Source of the DNA: Coprococcus sp.
GTDB taxonomy: Bacteria; Bacillota; Clostridia; Lachnospirales; Lachnospiraceae
Direction: 5' to 3'
Length of the DNA stretch: 29,136 bases
NCBI GenBank assembly: GCA_016297495.1
Contig: JAEDGN010000031.1
Coordinates: forward strand, 1 to 29,136
The notes beneath the pieces were generated by a model. The model was given only the letters and a program-made list of their open reading frames with translations. It made no database searches and was not told the origin of the DNA. Each line of letters starts with the position of its first letter. Position 1 is the stretch's first letter. A program made the translations under genes and the position numbers. Below, one piece after another: positions 7,127 to 15,700 of the stretch.

Positions 7127-8503
7127 TTAATCAATGTTTATATACTGACGATTTAAGTCGATAACTTTCTGCATACTTTCGTGACCCGGAGCGCCAATGG
7201 TCTGACGGAGTCCGACACAAGTCTGCAGACTGATGGCTTCATAAATATCAGCTTCGAATACAGGACATATTTTCTTGTATTCATCCATTGGCAGATCATC
7301 AAGAGCGATACCCTTATCAATGCACAGCAGCACCAGTTGTCCGATAATACCGTGGGCATCTCTGAATGGAACGCCGTGTTTGACCAGATAGTCGGCGGCA
7401 TCTGTTGCATTGGTGAAGCCATTCTTACTGCTGGCTGCCATAGTGTCTTTGTTGATGCGCATGGTTTTGATCATACCGTTGAACAGACCAAGGCAGCCTT
7501 TGACAGTGTCAATTGCGTCAAAGGTCAGTTCTTTATCTTCCTGCATGTCTTTGTTGTAAGCAAGAGGAATGCCTTTCATGGTTGTCAATATGGAGATGAG
7601 CGCGCCATAAACGCGGCCTGTCTTGCCGCGGATCAATTCGGCAATATCAGGATTTTTCTTCTGAGGCATAATGGAACTGCCGGTTGAATAAGCATCGTCC
7701 AGTTCGATGAATCGGTATTCATTGCTGTTCCAGAGGATGATCTCTTCGCAGAAGCGGCTCAGGTGCATCATAATGGTAGAGAGGGCACTCAGATATTCGA
7801 TCAGATAATCTCTGTCGGACACGGAGTCCATGCTGTTGAGGGTTGGCCCGTCAAATCCAAGAAGTTCAGCTGTATAATCACGATCCAGCGGGTAGGTGGT
7901 TCCGGCCAGGGCACCTGCACCGAGGGGACATGTGTTCATTCGAACATAAATGTCATGCAGCCGGGAACGGTCTCTTTTGAACATTTCAAAATAAGCGCCG
8001 ATATGGTGAGCCAGTGTAACGGGCTGGGCCTTCTGTAAATGGGTAAAGCCCGGCATATAGGTATCGATATGTTCTTCCATCAGATCAAGGAGTGTTGTCA
8101 TCAGTTCTTTCAGAAGCTGATCAGTAGCCAGAACTTCATCCCGGGTATAAAGCTTCATATCAAGGGCGACCTGATCATTGCGGCTGCGGCCTGTATGCAG
8201 CTTCTTACCTGTATCTCCAGTGCGTTCGATCAACATGGATTCTACAAAGCTGTGGATATCTTCGTATTCTTCAGTTATCTGAATTATGCCCGATTCGATT
8301 TCATGACAGATCTGCTTCAATGCGTTAATAATCGTATCCTTTTCTTCATCAGTAATGATTGCCTGTTTGGCAAGCATAGTGACATGGGCAATACTGCCTT
8401 CAATGTCCTGATGGTAGAATTTCTGGTCGAAAGTAATAGAAGCATTAAAATTATGTACAAGCTGGTTTTCTTCCTTGGTAAAGCGTCCGCCCCAAAGTTT
8501 CAT
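7127..8503 (-). CDS. argH: Argininosuccinate lyase
   Basis: The 458-residue enzyme cleaves argininosuccinate into arginine and fumarate, the last step of arginine synthesis. It belongs to the fumarase/aspartase superfamily. It begins with the family-typical MKLWGGRF, contains HTGRSRNDQVA (substrate binding), and has the signature loop GSSIMPQKKNPD, which carries the catalytic serine. The length is usual for the family. GAAAGGATG precedes the ATG. No argG is adjacent, so the gene appears to be monocistronic. It ends in a strong terminator and is divergent from rpsO; a TATAAT lies on its strand at 8554-8549. Confidence 0.97.
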   Translation of the reverse strand: MKLWGGRFTKEENQLVHNFNASITFDQKFYHQDIEGSIAHVTMLAKQAIITDEEKDTIINALKQICHEIESGIIQITEEYEDIHSFVESMLIERTGDTGKKLHTGRSRNDQVALDMKLYTRDEVLATDQLLKELMTTLLDLMEEHIDTYMPGFTHLQKAQPVTLAHHIGAYFEMFKRDRSRLHDIYVRMNTCPLGAGALAGTTYPLDRDYTAELLGFDGPTLNSMDSVSDRDYLIEYLSALSTIMMHLSRFCEEIILWNSNEYRFIELDDAYSTGSSIMPQKKNPDIAELIRGKTGRVYGALISILTTMKGIPLAYNKDMQEDKELTFDAIDTVKGCLGLFNGMIKTMRINKDTMAASSKNGFTNATDAADYLVKHGVPFRDAHGIIGQLVLLCIDKGIALDDLPMDEYKKICPVFEADIYEAISLQTCVGLRQTIGAPGHESMQKVIDLNRQYINID

Positions 8504-8618
8504 CAGTTATTTCATCCTTTCATTTCTGCATTTGATGTTTCTTTCTATATTATACTGTTTTAAGCTCGAATGCAAGCAGCTATTATTCACTCTTTATTAT
8601 AAATTTCAAATAAAATTG

Positions 8619-8647
8619 TTTACAATGAGATAACTCTGTGTTACAAT
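8619..8647 (+). promoter_or_regulatory. Sigma-A promoter of rpsO
   Basis: TTTACA (8619-8624) and TACAAT (8642-8647) are separated by 17 bases, each matching the consensus at 5 of 6 positions. Transcription would begin near 8654, leaving a leader of about 87 bases. Confidence 0.8.
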
Positions 8648-8668
8648 AATCGGGTATGAGTTTCAACC

Positions 8669-8708
8669 TGTGCTCAGATTTTGGATTCTCCAACCGGATC
8701 CTGGCACA
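8669..8708 (+). promoter_or_regulatory. Structured rpsO leader (candidate S15 autoregulatory site)
   Basis: In the predicted 5' leader, TGTGC (8669-8673) pairs with GCACA (8704-8708). CAG (8675-8677) pairs with CTG (8701-8703), and an inner hairpin TTGGA/TCCAA (8681-8685 and 8689-8693) has the loop TTC. S15 is known to repress its own translation through leader structures in several bacteria. Whether this fold binds S15 is an inference. Confidence 0.4.
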
Positions 8709-8740
8709 CGGCATTTCTAAAATTACAGGAGGATTTTACA

Positions 8741-9007
8741 ATGATCACAACAGAACAGAAGAAAGAAATTATTGCAAAGTATGGTAAGACACCGGAGGAT
8801 ACGGGTTCACCGGAAGTTCAGATCGCCCTTTTATCTGCAAGAATCGCTGACTTAACAGAGCATCTGAAGACACACAAGAAAGACCATCATTCAAGACGCG
8901 GTATGCTGAAGATGGTAGGTCAGAGACGTGGTTTGCTTGATTATCTGAAGAGAACAGATATCGAGAGATACAGAGCAATTGTTGAGAAGTTAGGTTTAAG
9001 AAAGTAA
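8741..9007 (+). CDS. rpsO: 30S ribosomal protein S15
   Basis: The 88-residue protein is ribosomal protein S15, which binds 16S rRNA early in small-subunit assembly. Diagnostic segments are YGKTPEDTGSPEVQIALLSA, the LTEHLKTHKKDHHSRRGM segment in the rRNA-binding region, and LLDYLKRTDIERY near the end. The ATG at 8741 is used because AGGAGG (8727-8732) lies just upstream and because the family starts here; an in-frame start at 8681 falls within the structured leader. It is followed by pnp, a pairing found across bacteria. Confidence 0.98.
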   Translation: MITTEQKKEIIAKYGKTPEDTGSPEVQIALLSARIADLTEHLKTHKKDHHSRRGMLKMVGQRRGLLDYLKRTDIERYRAIVEKLGLRK

Positions 9008-9014
9008 TTCAGAA

Positions 9015-9034
9015 GGGGTGGAGCAATCCACCCC
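9015..9034 (+). terminator. Stem-loop after rpsO (partial terminator or processing site)
   Basis: GGGGTGGA (9015-9022) and TCCACCCC (9027-9034) form a perfect 8-bp stem with a GCAA tetraloop, 7 bases after the rpsO stop. The following bases (CTGTTTGCG) are only weakly T-rich, so it may be an inefficient terminator or a barrier that protects the rpsO mRNA end while allowing pnp transcription. Confidence 0.6.
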
Positions 9035-9037
9035 CTG

Positions 9038-9217
9038 TTTGCGTCGGGCTGTCGGGATATCTTCCCTGTTGGAGAACAGCCGGATGATGCAAAGGTAAGA
9101 CACAGACATTTTTTCATTCAGGAGCATCTGGACATTCCAGAGAATGGCTGTCCGAGACCACTGAAAAGGGAACTGAGGGATTCGGTTAATTTTTCAGTAG
9201 TTTCGGAAGGCTCCTGA
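9038..9217 (+). promoter_or_regulatory. Branched RNA structure in the rpsO-pnp intergenic leader
   Basis: Two successive folds fill the gap before pnp. The first pairs TTTGC (9038-9042) with GCAAA (9089-9093) and GGCTGT (9046-9051) with ACAGCC (9076-9081). A competing CTGTT/AACAG hairpin lies at 9066-9079. The second is closed by TCAGGAGC (9118-9125) with GCTCCTGA (9210-9217) and encloses CTGG/CCAG (9128-9140) and ACTGAAAA (9160-9167) with TTTTCAGT (9191-9198). The pnp leader is a known control site in other bacteria; the role here is inferred. Confidence 0.5.
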
Positions 9218-9239
9218 AAATTAAAAAAGGAGATTAAAA

Positions 9240-11333
9240 ATGGCAAAAGAGTATAAGAGTTTTTCCATGGAACTGGCAGGCAGAACACTGCGTGTTGATG
9301 TCGGCCGTGTAGCTGCTCAGGCCAATGGTGCCGCCCTGATGTATTATGGTGATACGGCCGTATTGTCAACAGCAACAGCTTCCGAGAAACCAAGAGATGG
9401 TATTGATTTCTTCCCATTAAGTGTTGAATATGAAGAAAAGTTATATTCTGTAGGAAAGATTCCCGGCGGGTTCAACAAGAGAGAAGGCAAAGCCAGCGAG
9501 AATGCGGTTCTGACATCCCGTGTTATCGACCGTCCGATGCGTCCGCTGTTCCCGAAGGATTATCGTAATGATGTGACTCTGAACAATCTGGTTCTCTGTG
9601 TGGATCCGGAATGCAGCCCTGAACTGACTGCAATGCTTGGTTCCGCCATTGCAACCTGCATTTCCGACATTCCATTTGATGGCCCGTGTGCAATGACACA
9701 GGTAGGCCTTATTAATGGTGAGTTTGTATTCAATCCATCGGCAGCTCAGAAGGAAGTTTCTGATCTGGCATTGACTGTGGCATCGACCCGTGAAAAGGTT
9801 ATTATGATCGAGGCCGGAGCCAATGAAGTGCCGGAGGCAAAGATGATCGAAGCGATTTTTGCTGCTCATGAAGTGAACCAGACAATTATTGAATTTATTG
9901 ATAAGATCGTGGCAGAATGCGGCAAGGCAAAGAGTGAATATGAGCATTATGTTATTCCGGAGGAACTGACAGAGGCAATTAAGACAATTGTACCGCCGGC
10001 TGAGATGGAAGAGGCTGTTTTTACAGATGAAAAACAGAAACGTGAGGCCAATATTCGTGAGATTAAGGACAGACTGGCTGAGACCCTGGCTGAGCATGAG
10101 GACTGGCTGCCGCTGATTGACGATGCTGTATATCAGTATCAGAAGAAGACTGTCCGCAAGATGATCCTGAAGGATCACAAGCGTCCGGATGGACGTGCCA
10201 TCGATGAGATCCGTCCTCTGTCTGCAGAGATCGATCTGTTTGCAAGAACGCATGGTTCAGCCATGTTCACAAGAGGTCAGACTCAGATATGTACCATGAC
10301 AACACTTGCTCCTTTGTCAGATGCACAGCGGATTGATGGCCTGAATGAACTTATTACATCCAAACGGTACATGCATCATTATAATTTCCCATCCTATTCT
10401 GTAGGTGAGACTAAGCCTTCAAGAGGACCGGGCCGCCGTGAGATCGGTCATGGTGCACTTGCGGAGAGAGCCTTGGTTCCTGTACTTCCGGCAGAAGATG
10501 AATTCCCATACGCTATCCGTACGGTTTCTGAGACATTTGAGTCCAACGGATCAACATCCCAGGCAAGTATCTGTGCCTCTACTTTGTCACTGATGGCTGC
10601 GGGTGTTCCAATCAGGAAACAGGTAGCTGGTATTTCATGTGGTCTGGTTACAGGTGATACAGATGACGATTATATTGTCCTGACAGATATTCAGGGACTG
10701 GAAGATTTCTTTGGTGATATGGACTTTAAGGTGGCCGGTACCCATGATGGTATTACAGCTATCCAGATGGATATTAAGATCCATGGCCTGACACGTCCGA
10801 TCATTGAAGAAGCCATTGCAAGAACAAAGGAAGCAAGAGAGTATATCATCAACGAGATCATGACTCCGGTCATTGCTGAACCTCGTAAGGAAGTTGGCAA
10901 ATATGCACCGAAGATTACACAGATCCAGATCGATCCATCTAAGATTGGTGATGTTGTAGGTCAGAAGGGCAAAGTCATTAATCAGATTATCGATGAGACT
11001 GGTGTTAAGATCGATATTACCGATGACGGTGCTGTGTCTATCTGTGGTGTAGACAAGGACAATATTCAGAAAGCTGTTGATATGGTTCAGATGATTGCTT
11101 CTGAATTTGAAGAGGGCAAGATCTATACAGGTAAAGTTGTCAGCATCAAAGAGTTCGGTGCATTCCTGGAATTTGCACCGGGCAAGGAAGGTATGGTTCA
11201 CATTTCCAAGCTGGATAGAAAACGGGTTAATCGTGTGGAGGATGTGTTGACTCTTGGCGATGTTATCAAGGTAAAATGTATGGGCAAGGATAAGATGGGC
11301 CGTATCAGTTTCAGTAAAAAAGATGCTGAATAG
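9240..11333 (+). CDS. pnp: Polyribonucleotide nucleotidyltransferase (PNPase)
   Basis: The 697-residue enzyme degrades RNA 3' to 5' by phosphorolysis and can also add nucleotides. Domain order is as expected: a first RNase PH domain (GDTAVLSTATAS, then GGFNKREGKASENAVLTSR), a helical linker, a catalytic second RNase PH domain (RPDGRAIDEIRPLS, FPSYSVGETKPSRGPGRREI, VSETFESNGSTSQASICAST), a KH domain (IGDVVGQKGKVINQI, about residues 570-600) and a C-terminal S1 domain (YTGKVVSIKEFGAFLEF to the end). Length is normal. AAAGGAG precedes the ATG. It follows rpsO after 232 bases of structured leader. Confidence 0.98.
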   Translation: MAKEYKSFSMELAGRTLRVDVGRVAAQANGAALMYYGDTAVLSTATASEKPRDGIDFFPLSVEYEEKLYSVGKIPGGFNKREGKASENAVLTSRVIDRPMRPLFPKDYRNDVTLNNLVLCVDPECSPELTAMLGSAIATCISDIPFDGPCAMTQVGLINGEFVFNPSAAQKEVSDLALTVASTREKVIMIEAGANEVPEAKMIEAIFAAHEVNQTIIEFIDKIVAECGKAKSEYEHYVIPEELTEAIKTIVPPAEMEEAVFTDEKQKREANIREIKDRLAETLAEHEDWLPLIDDAVYQYQKKTVRKMILKDHKRPDGRAIDEIRPLSAEIDLFARTHGSAMFTRGQTQICTMTTLAPLSDAQRIDGLNELITSKRYMHHYNFPSYSVGETKPSRGPGRREIGHGALAERALVPVLPAEDEFPYAIRTVSETFESNGSTSQASICASTLSLMAAGVPIRKQVAGISCGLVTGDTDDDYIVLTDIQGLEDFFGDMDFKVAGTHDGITAIQMDIKIHGLTRPIIEEAIARTKEAREYIINEIMTPVIAEPRKEVGKYAPKITQIQIDPSKIGDVVGQKGKVINQIIDETGVKIDITDDGAVSICGVDKDNIQKAVDMVQMIASEFEEGKIYTGKVVSIKEFGAFLEFAPGKEGMVHISKLDRKRVNRVEDVLTLGDVIKVKCMGKDKMGRISFSKKDAE

Positions 11334-11367
11334 TCCTCAAAATTATAAAATGTTTAAATAAATATGG

Positions 11368-11440
11368 AAGGCTGTCCCAGTTTTTATGAATGACATCTGT
11401 AATCCGGAGTGTCTGAGTAAATAATGGGGCGGCCTTTTTT
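11368..11440 (+). terminator. Terminator of pnp
   Basis: AAGGCTGTCCCA (11368-11379) pairs with TGGGGCGGCCTT (11425-11436) through Watson-Crick and G-U pairs and is followed by a T tract ending at 11440. The loop is long (45 bases) but has its own small pairing. The remaining bases up to the next gene show no other clear signal. Confidence 0.75.
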
Positions 11441-11569
11441 GTGATATTGAAAAGTTTGCCGCCAGAGTATATCAATGATGGTATGTTTGCCTATTATCTG
11501 TACGCAGAGGTATTATTTATGGTAGAATAAAATAAAAAAGTGTACTGCACAGATGAAAGGGAGTTGTTT

Positions 11570-12559
11570 ATGAAGGTGAAAATATGTCCGTTATGTGACA
11601 GTGAGATGAAAAAAGCCCATTATTGTGATACATGTAAATCATTTATATGGCGTCCTGAGTTGCTGGATATACATTACAATGCAGAGGCCCGGGGAAAGGG
11701 CGAAGAGGATTGCGCTTATGGTTCTGTGCATGATACATATGATCACGAGGATGCGGCATCAGGAAAGGCAGCACGCAGCAGGGAGAGAAAAGAGACATCG
11801 CGCCGTCAGGAGAGAAGATCAGAGCGGACATATACGGGTGATAAGAAGAAAACAAAAGGTCGGCTGTCAAAAATAATTGCAATCATTCTGATATTGAATA
11901 TTATTGGAAGTGCAGTCGGCGGTCTGTTTGAAATCATAGAAGATCGTTTGGATTCTTTTGAATTCGCACAGCGTATTCCGGAATCTATTGCTGAAGAAGA
12001 GGTGACTGCAGAAGTCGATTATGAAGACAGTTATAGAGAGATTGCCGGTGACGAGCTGGCTGATTATCCGGATGGATGCAATGGCTATGCTCACTTTGAC
12101 ATGACACAGGATGAGCTGCTGAGAAATCTTTTTGCGTGGAGTGAGATACAGGCGGGGGTAGCGCCGGAAAGTGCATGGCACAGTGAGGGGGACAATTATA
12201 AATTTGTCTATGAGAAAGATGAAGAATGGGTTTATCTCCAGAAAAGCTGCAGTTTTTATCATCCGTCTGACGAATATAGTTTTGTGCAGATTAATTATGA
12301 CAGTGTAACGGAGCGGGTTCACTCTGTAGAGGCCTATCTGTCACAGAGAAGTGATGCGGAGTCACTGATGGTGCTGCTCATAAAACTGCTTGATGAGTAT
12401 GCCGGAAGGGCGGATCAGGCTCCTTTGGAGCAGGAAAGCACGACATTTTTTAACAATGTATCGGGAGATTATTACAGTATGATTTATGATGATATACGGA
12501 TATATGCATCAGAATCGGAAGATGGTTATATCTGGATGGAAGTCAGCCCGGCCGAATAA
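11570..12559 (+). CDS. Zinc-ribbon single-pass membrane protein of unknown function
   Basis: The function of this 329-residue protein is not recognised. The N-terminus has a zinc ribbon with two CxxC pairs (CPLCDSEM then CDTCKSF, about residues 6-24). A very charged, Arg/Lys/Glu-rich linker follows (about 40-100), then one hydrophobic helix at about 101-121 (IIAIILILNIIGSAVGGLF). The acidic remainder of about 200 residues would lie outside the cell if the positive-inside rule holds for the linker. Zinc ribbon inside, one helix and an outer domain is a layout often seen in Clostridia. The ATG at 11570 follows AAAGGGA. It stands alone between the pnp terminator and nifJ. Confidence 0.8.
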   Translation: MKVKICPLCDSEMKKAHYCDTCKSFIWRPELLDIHYNAEARGKGEEDCAYGSVHDTYDHEDAASGKAARSRERKETSRRQERRSERTYTGDKKKTKGRLSKIIAIILILNIIGSAVGGLFEIIEDRLDSFEFAQRIPESIAEEEVTAEVDYEDSYREIAGDELADYPDGCNGYAHFDMTQDELLRNLFAWSEIQAGVAPESAWHSEGDNYKFVYEKDEEWVYLQKSCSFYHPSDEYSFVQINYDSVTERVHSVEAYLSQRSDAESLMVLLIKLLDEYAGRADQAPLEQESTTFFNNVSGDYYSMIYDDIRIYASESEDGYIWMEVSPAE

Positions 12560-12685
12560 ATCCTTTTTGGCAGGATTGTAGCTCCTGTGAGGAAAACTGC
12601 TTCTTGCACGGCTATTTTTATGACTTATATGTTTTATGTATACAAGATTGTGTGAAAAAATAAACAAAATAGGTATGGTATGTTC

Positions 12686-12714
12686 TTGACGTTCTATACA
12701 AATTGTATTAAAAT
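12686..12714 (+). promoter_or_regulatory. Sigma-A promoter of nifJ
   Basis: TTGACG (12686-12691) and TAAAAT (12709-12714) are 17 bases apart, each one base off consensus. A Rex-like imperfect palindrome (TTGT-N10-AACA, 12703-12720) overlaps the -10. The leader is about 65 bases. The rest of 12560-12785 shows no other clear feature. Confidence 0.75.
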
Positions 12715-12785
12715 AAACAGTGAAGAATGACTACCTGTCAATAGTAGTTATTGATATGGTCATACATAGAAAGGAGAAAATTATC

Positions 12786-15700
12786 ATGGCAAAAGTTATG
12801 AAAACGATGGATGGTAATACCGCTGTTGCATGGACTTCCTATGCGTTTACAGAGGTTGCAGGTATCTTCCCTATCACACCATCCTCACCTATGGCAGAAG
12901 TAACTGACGATTGGGCAGCAAACGGCAGAAAGAACATCTTCGGTCAGACAGTTAATGTAGTAGAAATGGAATCCGAAGCAGGTGCTTCAGGTGCAGTTCA
13001 TGGTTCTATCGCTACTGGTGCATTAACAACAACTTATACAGCTTCTCAGGGCTTATTACTTATGATCCCTAACATGTATAAGATCGCAGGTGAATTACTT
13101 CCTTGTGTATTCCATGTAAGTGCCAGAGCTTTAGCTTACCATGCACTGAACATTTTTGGTGATCACTCTGATGTTATGGCTTGCCGTCAGACAGGTTTTG
13201 CAATGCTTTGCTCCAACTCCGTACAGGAAGCTATGGATTTATCAGCTGTTGCTCATCTTTCTACAATCAAGGGCCGTGTTCCATTCCTTCATTTCTTTGA
13301 TGGTTTCAGAACTTCTCATGAGATTCAGAAAGTTGAATGTACAGATTATGATGAATTAGCTAAATTAGTAGATTATGATGCACTTGCTCAGTTCAGAGCA
13401 GACGCTCTGAATCCGGAACATCCGGTTATGAGAGGTACAGCTCAGAATCCGGATATTTATTTCCAGGGTCGTGAAGCAAGCAACAAGTTCTACGATGCAC
13501 TGCCTGCAATTGTTGAGGAGTACATGGCTAAAGTCAGCGAGATGACAGGCCGTGAGTACAAGCTGTTCAACTACTATGGTGCACCGGATGCTGAGAGAAT
13601 CATCATTGCTATGGGCTCCATGTGTGAAGCTGCTGAAGAAGTTATCGATTACCTGACAGCTAAGGGTGAGAAGGTTGGTATCGTTAAAGTTCATCTTTAC
13701 AGACCATTCTGCGCAGACAAGCTGTTCGAAGCTATCCCTGCTACAGTTAAGAAGATTGCAGTTATGGATAGAGTTAAGGAAGTTACAGGCTACGGCGAAC
13801 CTCTTTATGTCGATGTATGTGCAGCTGCATTCAAGGAAGGCAAGACGTACGATATCGTTGGCGGACGTTATGGCCTTGGTTCCAAGGATGTTACACCAGG
13901 TTCCATCATCTCCGTTTACGAGAATCTGAAGCTTGATCAGCCAAAGAACAACTTCTCTGTAGGTATCGTTGATGATGTAACAGGTCTTTCCCTGCCAATC
14001 ATTCCAGAAGTTGACGTTGCTCCTGCAGGTACAACAAGCTGTAAGTTCTGGGGTCTTGGTTCTGATGGTACAGTAGGTGCCAACAAGAACTCCATCAAGA
14101 TCATCGGTGACCATACAGATATGTATGCTCAGGCATATTTCCACTATGATTCCAAGAAGTCCGGTGGTGTTACACAGTCTCATCTTCGTTTCGGTAAGAC
14201 ACCTATCCGTTCCACATACCTTGTAAAGACAGCTGACTTCATTGCATGTCATAACCAGGCATACATCCATATGTATGATATCCTTGGCGACATCAAGGAA
14301 GGCGGTACATTCCTGTTCAACACAGTTTGGGCTCCGGAAGAACTTGAAGAGAAGCTTCCATCCAGAGTTAAACAGCAGCTGGCTAGAAAACATGTTAAAT
14401 TCTACATCCTGAATGCAGCAGCAGTTGATGCAGAGCTGAAGTTAAATGGTAAGACCAATGCCGTTCTTCAGGCAGCATTCTTCAAACTGGCTAACATCAT
14501 TCCTATCGATACAGCAGTTAAGTATATGAAGGAAATGATCGTTAAGTCCTACGGCAAGAAGGGTGAAGACGTTGTTAACAAGAACTTCGCAGCAGTTGAT
14601 GCAGGTCTTGACAAGCTTGTTGAGATTCCTGTACCGGAAAGCTGGGCTACATGTCCTGATGATGCACCTGTTGTACAGGATGTACCAGATTTCGTAAAAG
14701 ACGTTGTATTCCCAATGAACGCATGCGATGGCGATTCTTTACCAGTATCTGCATTCAATGGCAGAGAAGATGGTCACTTCCCTCTGGGAACAGCTGCATA
14801 CGAAAAACGTGGTGTTGCTGTTAAGGTTCCTGTATGGGATAGCGCTAAATGTATTCAGTGTAACCAGTGTTCATATGTTTGTCCACATGCAACAATCAGA
14901 CCTGTTCTGTTAACAGATGAAGAAGTAGCTGCAGCTCCAGCTGGCTTCGGTGCTGTTGCAGGTAAGGCTAACCTTGCTGGCAAATATCAGTTCAAGATGC
15001 AGGTATCTCCACTTGACTGTCTGGGCTGCGGCAGCTGTGCAAACATCTGTCCTACAAAGGCTCTGTCTATGGTTCCACTGGAAACTCAGCTTGGCGAAGC
15101 TCCAAACTGGGAATATGCAGTAGCTCTTCCACAGAAGGCTAACCCAATGGATAAATATACAGTTAAGGGTTCACAGTTCGAGAAACCGTTACTTGAGTTC
15201 TCAGGCGCTTGTGCAGGCTGTGGCGAAACACCTTACATCAAACTTGTAACACAGTTATTTGGTGATAGAATGTATGTTGCTAACGCAACAGGTTGTACAT
15301 CTATCTGGGGTGGTTCTGCTCCTTCCATGCCTTATACAACCAACGAAAAAGGCCAGGGTCCTGCTTGGTGTAACTCCCTGTTCGAGGATAACGCTGAGTT
15401 TGGTTTAGGTATGTTCATGGGTCAGAAACATCGTAGAGAAGCATTGGCTTCCAAGATCAAAGGCTTAATCGAACTTGGTGTTGCTGCTGACGAAGCTAAG
15501 GCTTGGTTAGACACTAAGGAAGAAGGCGACGCTTCCAAGGCTACATCAGCTGCTCTGTTAGCTGCTGCTAAGGCTTATGACGGCGACAATGCTGAAGCTA
15601 AGGCTATCTGTGATGCTATCGTTGAAGGCTATGACTTATTAGTTAAGAAGTCACAGTGGATCTTCGGTGGTGACGGCTGGGCATACGATATCGGTTACGG

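Noticed and set aside
9441..10253. Antisense open frame of 270 codons inside pnp
   Set aside because: Opposite strand of conserved PNPase; low-complexity, Cys/His/Leu-rich translation without a domain.
12653..12672. TTGTG...AACAA inverted pair upstream of the nifJ promoter as a Rex site
   Set aside because: The half-sites are spaced two bases too far apart for the Rex consensus; the pair at 12703-12720 fits spacing better.
13365..14393. Antisense open frame of 342 codons inside nifJ
   Set aside because: It lies fully opposite a well-identified, highly expressed enzyme. Its length follows from the strong codon bias of nifJ, and its translation resembles no family and has no ribosome site.
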